Part shown: one piece after another, positions 1 through 7,322 of the stretch
How the letters are laid out: every line of letters starts with the position of its first letter
Numbering within the stretch: position 1 is the stretch's first letter
Notes under the pieces: generated by a model
Databases searched by the model: none
The model's input: the letters and a program-made list of their open reading frames with translations, nothing else
Told to the model about the DNA's origin: nothing
Assembly (NCBI RefSeq): GCF_009729075.1
Contig: NZ_VTGY01000013.1
Coordinates: 124,001 to 188,000 of the forward strand
DNA length: 64,000 bases
Direction of reading: 5' to 3'
Source of the DNA: Mycolicibacterium sp. CBMA 226
GTDB taxonomy: Bacteria; Actinomycetota; Actinomycetes; Mycobacteriales; Mycobacteriaceae
Position numbers and translations under genes: made by a program

Positions 1-79
1 CGGCACCGTGACCGGCCTGTCGGTCGAGGCCGGCGCCGCCATCACCCAGGGCACCGTCATCGCCGAGCTGAAGGACTAG
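1..79 (+). CDS. accA3: Acyl-CoA carboxylase alpha subunit AccA3, C-terminal end (partial)
   Basis: Only the last 25 codons lie in the window, read in the frame that begins at base 2 and ending in IAELKD. They are the distal half of a biotin-carrier (biotinyl/lipoyl) domain, with the glycine-turn pattern GTVTGLSVEAG. In mycobacterial AccA3 the biotin carboxylase and biotin carrier domains are fused and the carrier domain is at the extreme C-terminus; carboxybiotin made here is passed to AccD subunits for malonyl-CoA and related extender units. The biotinylated lysine itself is upstream of the window. Assignment to AccA3 rather than another biotin subunit rests on the closing sequence and on lat and lrpA following within a few kilobases, as in M. 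tuberculosis. Confidence 0.8.
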   Translation, partial: GTVTGLSVEAGAAITQGTVIAELKD

Positions 80-134
80 TTCTTCTGTCCGCCGGGTGGC
101 CAATTCTCTGGCCGCCCGGCGGATTTTTTCCACC

Positions 135-452
135 ATGGAACCCATCGAGATCAATGCCGGCGCCTGGTATCTGCGTGCCCTGCGCGCCGACGACCGCATG
201 GATGACCGGCCGTCACTGGCGGATTTGGGTGAGCACTCCCCCGATCACGTCCAAACCCGCACGGCGCAATGGGAATCCGACACGTTGTACTCGTGGGCGG
301 TCTGCGAACCCACGACCGGCGAATTGCTCGCCGAGATCACGCTGGACCCCGCCACGCGGGAGATTTCCGTGCGCACGCGCGCCGGGTTCGACGACGCCGC
401 CGCCACGGGAGTCGAGTCCGTGCGCCGCTTCGCGGCCGCGATGCTCGGTTAG
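135..452 (+). CDS. Small conserved protein resembling a partial GNAT fold
   Basis: A 105-residue protein beginning MEPIEINAGAWYLRAL. The segment YSWAVCEPTTGELLAEITLD looks like the central strands of RimJ/RimL-type GNAT acetyltransferases, but there is no recognisable acetyl-CoA loop (Q/RxxGxG/A), so it may be a reduced, non-catalytic or specialised relative. An in-frame ATG lies 39 bases earlier, but that start would fall in the short space after accA3 and its extra residues do not look like a fold extension; the ATG at 135 is preferred. It follows accA3 on the same strand by about 55 bases and could be cotranscribed with it. Function is not known. Confidence 0.6.
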   Translation: MEPIEINAGAWYLRALRADDRMDDRPSLADLGEHSPDHVQTRTAQWESDTLYSWAVCEPTTGELLAEITLDPATREISVRTRAGFDDAAATGVESVRRFAAAMLG

Positions 453-454
453 CG

Positions 455-811
455 CTAGAACAGCAGCACGGGCAGGCTCATCGTGAGCACGATGGACATC
501 AGCAGCAACAGGAACCATCCGGCGCCCTGCCAGGCCCACCAGACCTGGTCGTTCCGCCAGGCCCGATAGGTCCGCACAAACGCCCACACGCCGCCGCCGA
601 ACAGGATCGCGGGACCCCCGAGCGCCAGCACGGTGCGATACGGGGTGCTGCACGCCGCGGTGTCAAACCCGTGGCACTGCCGCACCCAGATGGCGGCCAA
701 GACCATGAACCCGACGCCCAGGCAGCCCATCACCAGACCGAATCGTGCGGCCTGATGCACGCTGGGATCGTCGTCGCGGAACTTGTCGGTCGTCGGACTG
801 AGCATGAACAT
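455..811 (-). CDS. Small three-helix membrane protein (Rv3289c-like position)
   Basis: A 118-residue protein with a short charged N-terminus (TTDKFRDDDPSVHQAARFG) and three hydrophobic stretches at roughly residues 22-43, 60-80 and 93-116. Between helices 1 and 2 an outside-type loop carries two cysteines (QCHGF and AACSTP) that could form a disulfide. In M. tuberculosis a possible transmembrane protein, Rv3289c, stands next to lat; the position and length make orthology plausible but it was not tested. The start is uncertain: a GTG directly precedes this ATG and another ATG follows two codons later. It lies downstream of the ArsR gene on the same strand with a 32-base gap and may be read from the same promoter. 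Confidence 0.62.
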   Translation of the reverse strand: MFMLSPTTDKFRDDDPSVHQAARFGLVMGCLGVGFMVLAAIWVRQCHGFDTAACSTPYRTVLALGGPAILFGGGVWAFVRTYRAWRNDQVWWAWQGAGWFLLLLMSIVLTMSLPVLLF

Positions 812-843
812 CACCGCCAACCCCAGTATGCGCCCGCTCGGCG

Positions 844-1170
844 CTAGGGCGCCACTTCCCCCTCGGCAATCCGTTTGATCGCGGCGAGACGCCGATCCCA
901 TTGCCGGCCAATGGTTTCCAGTTCAGTACCCAGCGCGCTGAGTTTGGCGCCGAGCGCCCGGTAGCGAATCTCCCGGCCGACTCTGACGGGCTCGACGAGC
1001 CCGGCGTCGGCCAGCACCGTCAGATGCTTGGCGATGGCCTGCCGACTCACCGGCAAGCGACCGGCCAGCGCACTCGCGGACAGGTCATCGGCGCCGAGTT
1101 CGGCCAGGATCCGCCACCGGGTCTCATCGGCGAGCACTGCCAGCACCGCCGGCATGCGGGTACCGGTCAC
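844..1170 (-). CDS. ArsR-family winged-helix regulator
   Basis: A 108-residue ArsR/SmtB-type repressor. The helix-turn-helix is at about residues 28-55 (SASALAGRLPVSRQAIAKHL), followed by a wing with VRVGREIRYRAL. No metal-binding cysteine pair (the ELCVCD motif of ArsR or SmtB) is seen, so a metal sensor is unlikely. It belongs to the ArsR subgroup usually found beside an SRPBCC/AHSA1 gene, and here its start overlaps the end of that gene by 4 bases (ATGA type), so the two are translationally coupled. The order is the reverse of the usual one: the SRPBCC gene comes first. Autoregulation of the pair is inferred from the family, not seen directly. Confidence 0.85.
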   Translation of the reverse strand: MTGTRMPAVLAVLADETRWRILAELGADDLSASALAGRLPVSRQAIAKHLTVLADAGLVEPVRVGREIRYRALGAKLSALGTELETIGRQWDRRLAAIKRIAEGEVAP

Positions 1171-1598
1171 ACCGGCGCCCGCAGGTAGGCCACCAGGTCG
1201 TCGAGTTCGGCCGTCCAGCCGCCGCTGTTCTCTGAGTACGCCGTCTGCGGATCGGCCAGGTTCTCGAAGCCGCTCTCGCGCAGGTCAAGTCTGGTGCCGC
1301 CGTCGATCTCGGTGAGGTCGAAGCGCACGACGGTCGAATTTTCCGGGGTCGGGTCGGCATCCGTTTCGCGGTGTGCCCACCGGTAGACCAGCGTGTGCGG
1401 TGCGTCGGCACTTTCGACCACGACCCGGAACTTGCCGTGGGCGTTCCAGCCGAAGAGTCCCGTGCCACCTGGGATCGCCTCGAGTTCGGCCGAGTCGCCG
1501 AACCATTGCGCGATGAGCTCGGGTTTCGTCAGGGCATCCCACACCCGCTGAATCGGCGCGTTGATGTCGATGGTGCGGGTGATGTCCAGCGTGTCCAT
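1167..1598 (-). CDS. SRPBCC / AHSA1-family protein
   Basis: A 143-residue single-domain START/Bet v1-like protein. The N-terminus ITRTIDINAPIQRVWDAL and the LIAQWFGD segment are the standard AHSA1 (activator of Hsp90 ATPase homolog 1-like) signature, and GGTGLFGWNAHGKFRVVV forms the central strands of the ligand cavity. It ends with the usual long C-terminal helix (GGWTAELDDLVAYLRAPV). Members bind hydrophobic ligands; a precise substrate cannot be read from sequence. It is the first gene of a coupled pair with the downstream ArsR regulator. The 65 bases upstream separate it from the membrane-protein gene read in the same direction. Confidence 0.85.
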   Translation of the reverse strand: MDTLDITRTIDINAPIQRVWDALTKPELIAQWFGDSAELEAIPGGTGLFGWNAHGKFRVVVESADAPHTLVYRWAHRETDADPTPENSTVVRFDLTEIDGGTRLDLRESGFENLADPQTAYSENSGGWTAELDDLVAYLRAPV

Positions 1599-1663
1599 GA
1601 TTCCCTTTCAAACGGCGATATGTGCAACTTCAGAGTTGCACACCCGCCGCGGTACTGCAACCC

Positions 1664-2095
1664 TCAGATTGCAGTTTGTGTCGCGCACCGCTCCCGCAGC
1701 AGCACCAGCCCGATGGTGCCGAACACCAGATTGGCGGCGATCTCCAGGATGGCGGTCACCCACGAGAACGCCGTCACCCGCGCCCACGGCGGCGCATTGA
1801 TGAAGCTGTCACTGAAGAACCCCCATTTCGGGAGCAGATGCGCCGCGGTGAATCCCACCGCGCCCGCGTAGCCGATCCCGACGGCCGCGAGCGGCGCCCA
1901 CCGGTTCCGCTTGAACACCAACACGAACGTGACCGCCGCGAAGATCAACTGCAGCGTGCCGCCCACCATCACCGCAAGCGGGATGACGTCCATCCCCCGT
2001 CGCAGGTGATCAGCGCCGTGCAGCAGTAGCGCGACAGCCAATAAGCCTGCGGCCCAATCGAAGTTGCGTTGCCAATTCCTGGAGTCACCAGTCAT
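1664..2095 (-). CDS. Conserved four-helix membrane protein
   Basis: A 143-residue protein starting MTGDSRNWQRNFDWAAGLL with four hydrophobic spans near residues 13-28, 38-60, 66-86 and 108-133. A charged HGADHLRRGMD segment sits between helices 1 and 2, and HLLPKWGFFSDSF between 3 and 4. Upstream in-frame codons are not used here because they run through the divergent promoter region and encode low-complexity sequence. The start is 74 bases from the divergently oriented Mrr-like nuclease gene, and a 7-base perfect inverted repeat lies between the two starts. No enzymatic motif was found; the function is unknown. Confidence 0.68.
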   Translation of the reverse strand: MTGDSRNWQRNFDWAAGLLAVALLLHGADHLRRGMDVIPLAVMVGGTLQLIFAAVTFVLVFKRNRWAPLAAVGIGYAGAVGFTAAHLLPKWGFFSDSFINAPPWARVTAFSWVTAILEIAANLVFGTIGLVLLRERCATQTAI

Positions 2096-2106
2096 GCGGA
2101 TCACCT

Positions 2107-2125
2107 CTACTACGCAAAGTAGTAG
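2107..2125. promoter_or_regulatory. Perfect inverted repeat, likely operator between divergent genes
   Basis: CTACTAC-GCAAA-GTAGTAG, two perfect 7-base arms with a 5-base spacer. It sits 12 bases before the start of the membrane-protein gene on the minus strand and 44 bases before the Mrr-like gene on the plus strand, so one repressor could control both. The TACTAC/GTAGTA arms resemble operators of BlaI/MecI-type winged-helix repressors; that likeness is from memory and no BlaI gene is in this window. Confidence 0.55.
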
Positions 2126-2168
2126 CTTGGCGCCGTCCTGTAAAGACCTGTCAGGGGTTGGCCCTACG

Positions 2169-2714
2169 ATGCCTGGCGTGCGGATGAAACTCTTGGGCGC
2201 AGCAGGCCTGTTCGCCGGCGCCGCGGCATATCTGCACGGCTGGACCCTGCCACTGACACTGACGACGACCGTCGGGGTCCCGGTGCTACTCGCCGCCATC
2301 CCGCACGTCGTGACCGGAATGCGCACGCCGAGCCGCCACGAAGATCCCGTCCACGACATGTCGGGCACCGAATTCGAGGACTACGTCGCCCGCATCGCCC
2401 GGTCCTGCGGCGTCCCAGTCATCATGACGGAGCTCTCCGGCGACTGGGGTGTCGACCTGATCGTCGGCACACGGCCCAATCGCCTTGCCATTCAATGCAA
2501 ACGGCTGTCCCGCCCCGTCGGCCCCGGCGCTGTGCAAGAGGTGGTCGCCGGCGCGCCCATGCAGGACTGCACGCACACCATGGTCGTCACCAACAACGAC
2601 TTCACCCCGGCGGCACGGAAATTGGCCGAACTGCACGACTGCACGCTGGTCAGCGGAACGGAGCTCACCCGGCTACGTGGTTTGATCCGGCAGCACGTCC
2701 TAGAGCGTCGCTAG
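2169..2714 (+). CDS. Membrane-anchored Mrr-like (restriction-endonuclease-fold) nuclease
   Basis: A 181-residue protein with two parts. Residues about 7-48 are hydrophobic and probably cross the membrane twice. Residues about 64-180 form an Mrr-type catalytic domain: GTEFEDYVARI opens the fold, D96 in WGVDL and the Q109-C110-K111 triplet (AIQCKR) give the D...QxK metal-binding core, and an AxMQ-type segment (GAPMQDC) follows. Mrr-family enzymes cut DNA; membrane-tethered forms are known in several bacteria but their roles are poorly understood. No methyltransferase or specificity gene is nearby, so it is not part of an obvious restriction-modification set. Start chosen at MPGVRMKLLG, after the operator-like repeat; its 3' end overlaps lat by 15 bases on the opposite strand. 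Confidence 0.78.
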   Translation: MPGVRMKLLGAAGLFAGAAAYLHGWTLPLTLTTTVGVPVLLAAIPHVVTGMRTPSRHEDPVHDMSGTEFEDYVARIARSCGVPVIMTELSGDWGVDLIVGTRPNRLAIQCKRLSRPVGPGAVQEVVAGAPMQDCTHTMVVTNNDFTPAARKLAELHDCTLVSGTELTRLRGLIRQHVLERR

Positions 2715-4031
2715 CACGTCCCGCAGCGCCTGGACGGCTTCGTCGATCTCCACGCGCGACACCGTCAACGCCGGCCGGAACCGCACGGAGTCGACACCGC
2801 TGGCCAGCAGGATGACATGACGCTCCCACAGCCGCCGGATCACCTCGTCACGCTGCGCGGCCGAGGGCATGCTGAACGCACACATCAACCCGCGCCCGCG
2901 CGTAGCCCGCACCAGCGACGGAAATTCGCTTGCCAGGCAACGCAACTGGCCCACCAGGTACCAGCCCATCCGCACGGCGTTGTCGATCAGCCCGTCGGCC
3001 TCGATGACCTCGAGGATGCGGCGGGCCCGCACCATATCGGTGAGGTTGCCGCCCCAGGTGGAATTGATGCGCGAGCTCACGTGGAACACGTTGTCCGGAA
3101 CGTCGTCTACGCGGCCGCCCGCCATCACACCGCACACCTGCGCCTTCTTGCCGAACGCCACCACGTCGGGCGTGACACCCAATTGCTGGTAGGCCCAAGC
3201 GGTTCCGGTCATGCCGACGCCCGTCTGCACCTCATCGAAGATCAGGAGCGCGTCGAACTCGACGCACAAATCCCGCATCGCGGCGAAGAACTCGGGACGC
3301 ATGTGCCGGTCACCGCCCTCGCCCTGGATCGGCTCGGCGATGAAGCACGCGATGTCGTGCGGGTACGCCTCGAAGGCCGCGCGGGCCTGCCGCAGCGATT
3401 CCCGTTCCAGCGCAACGATATCCACACCGGGTGCCACCACCGGGGCATCGATACGCGGCCAGTCGAATTTCGGGAAGCGCGCCACCTTGTTGGGGTCGGT
3501 GTTGGTGAGCGACATGGTGTAGCCACTGCGGCCGTGGAAGGCGCCACGTAGGTGCAGCACCCGGGTGCCCAGCGCCGGGTCGATCCCGCGGGACTCGTTG
3601 AGTCGGCTCTTCCAGTCGAAGGCAACCTTCAGCGCGTTCTCCACGGCCAGCGCCCCGCCATCGACGAAGAACAGGTGCGGCAGCGCCGGGTCACCCAGCA
3701 CGCGCGCGAACGTCTGCACGAAGCGCGCCATCGGCACGCTGTACACGTCGGAGTTGCTCGGCTTGTTCACCGCCGCCTGCGCCAGTTCGGCCCGGAATGC
3801 CGGGTCGGTCAGGGCCGGATGGTTCATCCCCAGCGCCGACGACGCGAAGAACGTGAACATGTCGAGGTACCGGCTGCCGTCGCGCGCGTCGACGAGATAC
3901 GAACCACCCGACCGGTCGAGATCGAGAACGAGGTCCAGACCGTCGGTCAGGATGCTGCGGCCCAGCACGTCGCGAACGTCGCGGGCGCCGCCCGCCGACA
4001 GCCCGTCACCAGAAGTCAGAACAGCGGTCAT
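2700..4031 (-). CDS. lat: L-lysine 6-transaminase (lysine epsilon-aminotransferase)
   Basis: A 443-residue class III PLP aminotransferase, close in length to M. tuberculosis Lat. It moves the epsilon-amino group of lysine to 2-oxoglutarate, giving alpha-aminoadipate semialdehyde, which cyclises to piperideine-6-carboxylate. The cofactor residues are visible: D266 in LLIFDEVQTG and the Schiff-base lysine at K295/K296 in VAFGKKAQVCG; the loop EPIQGEGG is at 233-240. It lies 49 bases downstream of lrpA on the same strand, and Pcd, the next enzyme, is encoded divergently. In M. tuberculosis Lat is raised strongly in persistence and under Lrp-family control. The stop codon lies inside the last codons of the convergent Mrr-like gene. 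Confidence 0.95.
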   Translation of the reverse strand: MTAVLTSGDGLSAGGARDVRDVLGRSILTDGLDLVLDLDRSGGSYLVDARDGSRYLDMFTFFASSALGMNHPALTDPAFRAELAQAAVNKPSNSDVYSVPMARFVQTFARVLGDPALPHLFFVDGGALAVENALKVAFDWKSRLNESRGIDPALGTRVLHLRGAFHGRSGYTMSLTNTDPNKVARFPKFDWPRIDAPVVAPGVDIVALERESLRQARAAFEAYPHDIACFIAEPIQGEGGDRHMRPEFFAAMRDLCVEFDALLIFDEVQTGVGMTGTAWAYQQLGVTPDVVAFGKKAQVCGVMAGGRVDDVPDNVFHVSSRINSTWGGNLTDMVRARRILEVIEADGLIDNAVRMGWYLVGQLRCLASEFPSLVRATRGRGLMCAFSMPSAAQRDEVIRRLWERHVILLASGVDSVRFRPALTVSRVEIDEAVQALRDVLATL

Positions 4032-4080
4032 GCCGCCATCCTAACGCAATATTTACAGCCTGTACGACCGAAAGCAGGAA

Positions 4081-4542
4081 CTATTCCGGTGGTGACACCT
4101 GATCATCGTAAAAAGTCTGTAAGATGATGGTGCTTCGCGTGCGAACGTTGGCCACCGACCGGATGCGCTGCAGCAGGCCTTCCAGCGCCCGCGCCGAAGC
4201 GACACGCACCAGCAGGACGTAGCTCTCCTCGCCGGCCACCGAGTGGCAGGACTCGATCTCGGGGAATGACTGCAGCCGCGCCGGGGCATCATCAGGTTGG
4301 GAAGGATCGAGTGGGGTGATCGCGACGAACGCCGACAACATGCGGCCGACGGACTCGGGGTTGATCCGCGCCGTGTATCCGGTGATCACGCCGCGGGATT
4401 CCAGTCTGCGCACCCGTGACTGCACCGCCGACACCGACAGCCCCGCCGCCGCCGCCAAGTGCGCCAATGTCGCCCGCCCGTCGGCCACCAGTTCCCGCAC
4501 CAGGATTCGGTCGACATCGTCAAGCTGCTCGGCTTCGGCCAT
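4081..4542 (-). CDS. lrpA: Lrp/AsnC-family regulator LrpA
   Basis: A 153-residue Lrp/AsnC protein. The N-terminal helix-turn-helix covers about residues 8-60 (LDDVDRILVRELVADGRATL, then AAAGLSVSAVQSRVRRLESRG), and the C-terminal RAM ligand-sensing domain begins near VGRMLSAFVAI. It is the first gene of lrpA-lat and begins only 27 bases from the divergent hglS start. In M. tuberculosis the Lrp protein next to lat binds amino acids and the lat promoter, so lysine-responsive control of both arms is the expected role. There is too little intergenic space for two separate promoters, so its binding sites probably reach into the coding sequences. Confidence 0.9.
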   Translation of the reverse strand: MAEAEQLDDVDRILVRELVADGRATLAHLAAAAGLSVSAVQSRVRRLESRGVITGYTARINPESVGRMLSAFVAITPLDPSQPDDAPARLQSFPEIESCHSVAGEESYVLLVRVASARALEGLLQRIRSVANVRTRSTIILQTFYDDQVSPPE

Positions 4543-4569
4543 GGCCGGAGACTACCCGCAGGTCATGCC

Positions 4570-5769
4570 ATGACAGTTCAGACGTGGGAACTGCGCGCCG
4601 CGTTCGCCGCCGCACTATCCCGCATGTACGGCACCGAAGTACCGGCGTACACCACGCTTGTGGACGTCAGCACCGCGGTGAACCGGGACTGTGCCACCGA
4701 CGGTCGACTCGGTTCCGTCGACCGGGTCACCCCGGAACGCCACGGCGCCATCAGGGTCGGCAGTCCCGCTGAACTCGCCGACGTCGCAGACCTTTTCGCG
4801 GCCTTCGGCATGTTCCCGGTCGGGTTCTACGACCTGCGCGAGGCCGCTTCGCCGGTGCCCGTCGTCTCCACCGCGTTCCGCCCCATCGAGTCAGATGAGC
4901 TGGACCGCAACCCGTTTCGGGTGTTCACCTCGATGCTGGCGACCGAGGACGCCCGCTTCTTCTCCCCCGACCTGCGGGCCCGGGTGCAGCGGTTCATCGG
5001 TCAGCGCCAACTGTTCGACCCGGCGCTGATCGCCCAGGCCCGCCGGATCGGCGCCGACGGCTGCCCGGCCGCCGACGCCGACGATTTCGTCCGGCGGTGC
5101 ACGGCCGCATTCGCGTTGTCGCGCACGCCGATCGACAAGGCCTGGTACGACGAGCTCAACGACGTCTCCGCAGTCGCCGCCGACATCGCCGGCGTGCGCA
5201 CCACCCACATCAACCACCTGACGCCGCGCGTGCTCGACATCGACGAGCTGTACCGCCGGATGACGGCCCGCGGCATCACCATGATCGACGCGATCCAGGG
5301 GCCGCCCCGCACCGACGGTCCGCCGGTCCTGTTGCGGCAGACGTCGTTTCGGGCGCTGGCGGAACCGCGCAGGTTCCGTCACCCGGACGGCACCGTGTTC
5401 GACGGGAGCCTGCGGGTGCGCTTCGGCGAGGTCGAGGCCCGCGGGGTGGCGTTGACCCGCGCCGGCCGGGAGCGCTACGACGCCGCGATGGCCGATCAGG
5501 CGCACTGGGACCGGTACTTCCCCGCCACCGATACCGAGATGGCGACACAGGGTCTCGCGTACTACCGCGGTGGGGACCCCACGAAACCCGTTGTCTACGA
5601 AGACTTCCTGCCGGCGTCTGCGGCCGGCATCTTCCGGTCGAACCTGGACCGCGATGCGCGACCCGCAGCCGCCGACGACCATTCCGACTACAGCCTCGAC
5701 TGGATGGCCGGCGCAATCAGCCGGCACATCCATGACCCTTACGACCTCTACGAGAAAGCGGCATCATGA
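4570..5769 (+). CDS. hglS: DUF1338 / HglS-type 2-oxoadipate dioxygenase-decarboxylase
   Basis: A 399-residue member of the vicinal-oxygen-chelate family DUF1338. The founding enzyme, HglS of Pseudomonas putida, is an Fe(II) enzyme that turns 2-oxoadipate into D-2-hydroxyglutarate in lysine breakdown. Conserved features here are RHGAIRVG (H58, expected first metal ligand), THINHLTPRVLDID (H213/H216, second ligand) and FGEVEARG (E287/E289, third ligand). The start at MTVQTWELR is the last ATG of a run before conserved sequence. It corresponds to Rv3292, long annotated as a conserved hypothetical. It is translationally coupled by an ATGA overlap to pcd, which makes a 2-oxoadipate role in the lysine pathway convincing, although the substrate has not been shown for this protein. 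Confidence 0.82.
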   Translation: MTVQTWELRAAFAAALSRMYGTEVPAYTTLVDVSTAVNRDCATDGRLGSVDRVTPERHGAIRVGSPAELADVADLFAAFGMFPVGFYDLREAASPVPVVSTAFRPIESDELDRNPFRVFTSMLATEDARFFSPDLRARVQRFIGQRQLFDPALIAQARRIGADGCPAADADDFVRRCTAAFALSRTPIDKAWYDELNDVSAVAADIAGVRTTHINHLTPRVLDIDELYRRMTARGITMIDAIQGPPRTDGPPVLLRQTSFRALAEPRRFRHPDGTVFDGSLRVRFGEVEARGVALTRAGRERYDAAMADQAHWDRYFPATDTEMATQGLAYYRGGDPTKPVVYEDFLPASAAGIFRSNLDRDARPAAADDHSDYSLDWMAGAISRHIHDPYDLYEKAAS

Positions 5770-7307
5770 CCTCTGTGCAGAATCAGCTCTTGCCCACGGC
5801 CGATCAACTCCGCGACCGCGTGCGGACCGCGCTGCAGGCAGTCGGTGCCCACGTCACGCTGGGCGAGCCCGGCGCCCACGGCTTGCACGCCAGCACGCCC
5901 ATCACCGGCGAGGTCCTCTTCACCATCCCGGAGAGCACCACCGCGGATACCGATGCCGCGATCGCCGAAGCGGCAGAGGCCTTCGCCACGTGGCGCACCA
6001 CCCCGGCGCCGGTGCGCGGCGCACTGGTGGCCCGCCTGGGTGAGCTCCTCGTCGAGCACAAGGCCGATCTGGGCACCCTGGTCACCATCGAGGCCGGCAA
6101 GATCACCTCCGAGGCGCTCGGCGAGGTGCAGGAGATGATCGACGTCTGCCAGTTCGCGGTCGGTCTCTCACGCCAGCTGTACGGGCGCACCATCGCCTCC
6201 GAACGGCCCGGGCACCGGCTGATGGAGAACTGGCACCCGCTCGGCGTCGTCGGCGTCATCACGGCGTTCAACTTCCCCGTCGCCGTCTGGGCCTGGAACA
6301 CCGCCATCGCGCTGGTGTGCGGCGACACCGTGGTGTGGAAGCCCTCCGAACTCACCCCGCTGACCGCCGTCGCCTGCCAGGCGCTGCTTGAGCGCGCCGC
6401 GGCCGACGTCGGCGCCCCGGGGCATGTCGGCCGGCTGGTGCTGGGCGGTCGCGAGATCGGCGAGCAGTTGGTCGACGACCCCCGCGTCGCCCTGCTGAGC
6501 GCCACCGGATCGGTGCGGATGGGCCAGGAGATCGGCCCGCGTGTGGCCCAGCGCTTCGGGAAGGTCCTGCTGGAACTCGGCGGCAACAACGCGACGATCG
6601 TCACGCCATCGGCCGACCTCGATCTCGCGGTGCGCGGCATCGTGTTTGCCGCGGCCGGTACCGCCGGCCAGCGGTGCACGACGCTGCGGCGGGTCATCGC
6701 GCACCACAGCGTGGTCGACACGCTGGTGCAGCGGATCGTCACCGCCTATCAGAGCCTGCCGGTCGGCGACCCCGCCGCCGAGGGCACCCTGATCGGACCG
6801 CTGATCCACGAGCGGTCCTACCGCGACATGGTGGGCGCGCTGGAACAGGCCCGCGCCGAAGGCGGCGAGGTGACCGGCGGCGAGCGTGTCCAGCTGCACC
6901 CAAGCTCGTACTACGTCACGCCGGCGGTGGTCCGGATGCCCGGGCAGACGGCCATCGTGCACCAGGAAACGTTCGCACCGATCCTGTATGTGCTGACCTA
7001 TGACGCCCTCGACGAGGCCATCGCACTGAACAATGCGGTGCCGCAGGGTCTTTCGTCGGCGGTCTTCACCACCGACATCCGGGAGGCCGAGCGCTTCATG
7101 GCCGCCGACGGGTCGGACTGCGGCATCGCCAACGTCAACATCGGCACCTCCGGCGCGGAGATCGGCGGGGCGTTCGGCGGCGAGAAGCAGACCGGCGGCG
7201 GACGGGAATCCGGCTCGGACTCCTGGAAGGCCTACATGCGCCGGGCCACCAACACCGTCAACTATTCGTCCGATCTGCCGCTGGCTCAAGGAGTCCAGTT
7301 CGGCTGA
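5766..7307 (+). CDS. pcd: L-piperideine-6-carboxylate (alpha-aminoadipate semialdehyde) dehydrogenase
   Basis: A 513-residue NAD(P)-dependent aldehyde dehydrogenase. The catalytic pair is present: E270 in LLELGGNN and the nucleophile C304 in GTAGQRCTTLRR; ITAFNFPVAVWAWN and SATGSVRMGQEI outline the cofactor site. It oxidises the product of Lat to alpha-aminoadipate. It is closest to the AmaB/ALDH7 group that carries the same reaction in other organisms, and it equals Rv3293 (Pcd) by position. It starts inside the hglS stop (ATGA overlap), so the two proteins should be made together. A transaminase turning alpha-aminoadipate into 2-oxoadipate, needed to link Pcd to HglS, is not in the window. 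Confidence 0.92.
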   Translation: MTSVQNQLLPTADQLRDRVRTALQAVGAHVTLGEPGAHGLHASTPITGEVLFTIPESTTADTDAAIAEAAEAFATWRTTPAPVRGALVARLGELLVEHKADLGTLVTIEAGKITSEALGEVQEMIDVCQFAVGLSRQLYGRTIASERPGHRLMENWHPLGVVGVITAFNFPVAVWAWNTAIALVCGDTVVWKPSELTPLTAVACQALLERAAADVGAPGHVGRLVLGGREIGEQLVDDPRVALLSATGSVRMGQEIGPRVAQRFGKVLLELGGNNATIVTPSADLDLAVRGIVFAAAGTAGQRCTTLRRVIAHHSVVDTLVQRIVTAYQSLPVGDPAAEGTLIGPLIHERSYRDMVGALEQARAEGGEVTGGERVQLHPSSYYVTPAVVRMPGQTAIVHQETFAPILYVLTYDALDEAIALNNAVPQGLSSAVFTTDIREAERFMAADGSDCGIANVNIGTSGAEIGGAFGGEKQTGGGRESGSDSWKAYMRRATNTVNYSSDLPLAQGVQFG

Positions 7308-7322
7308 GGTAGACATGAGTCC

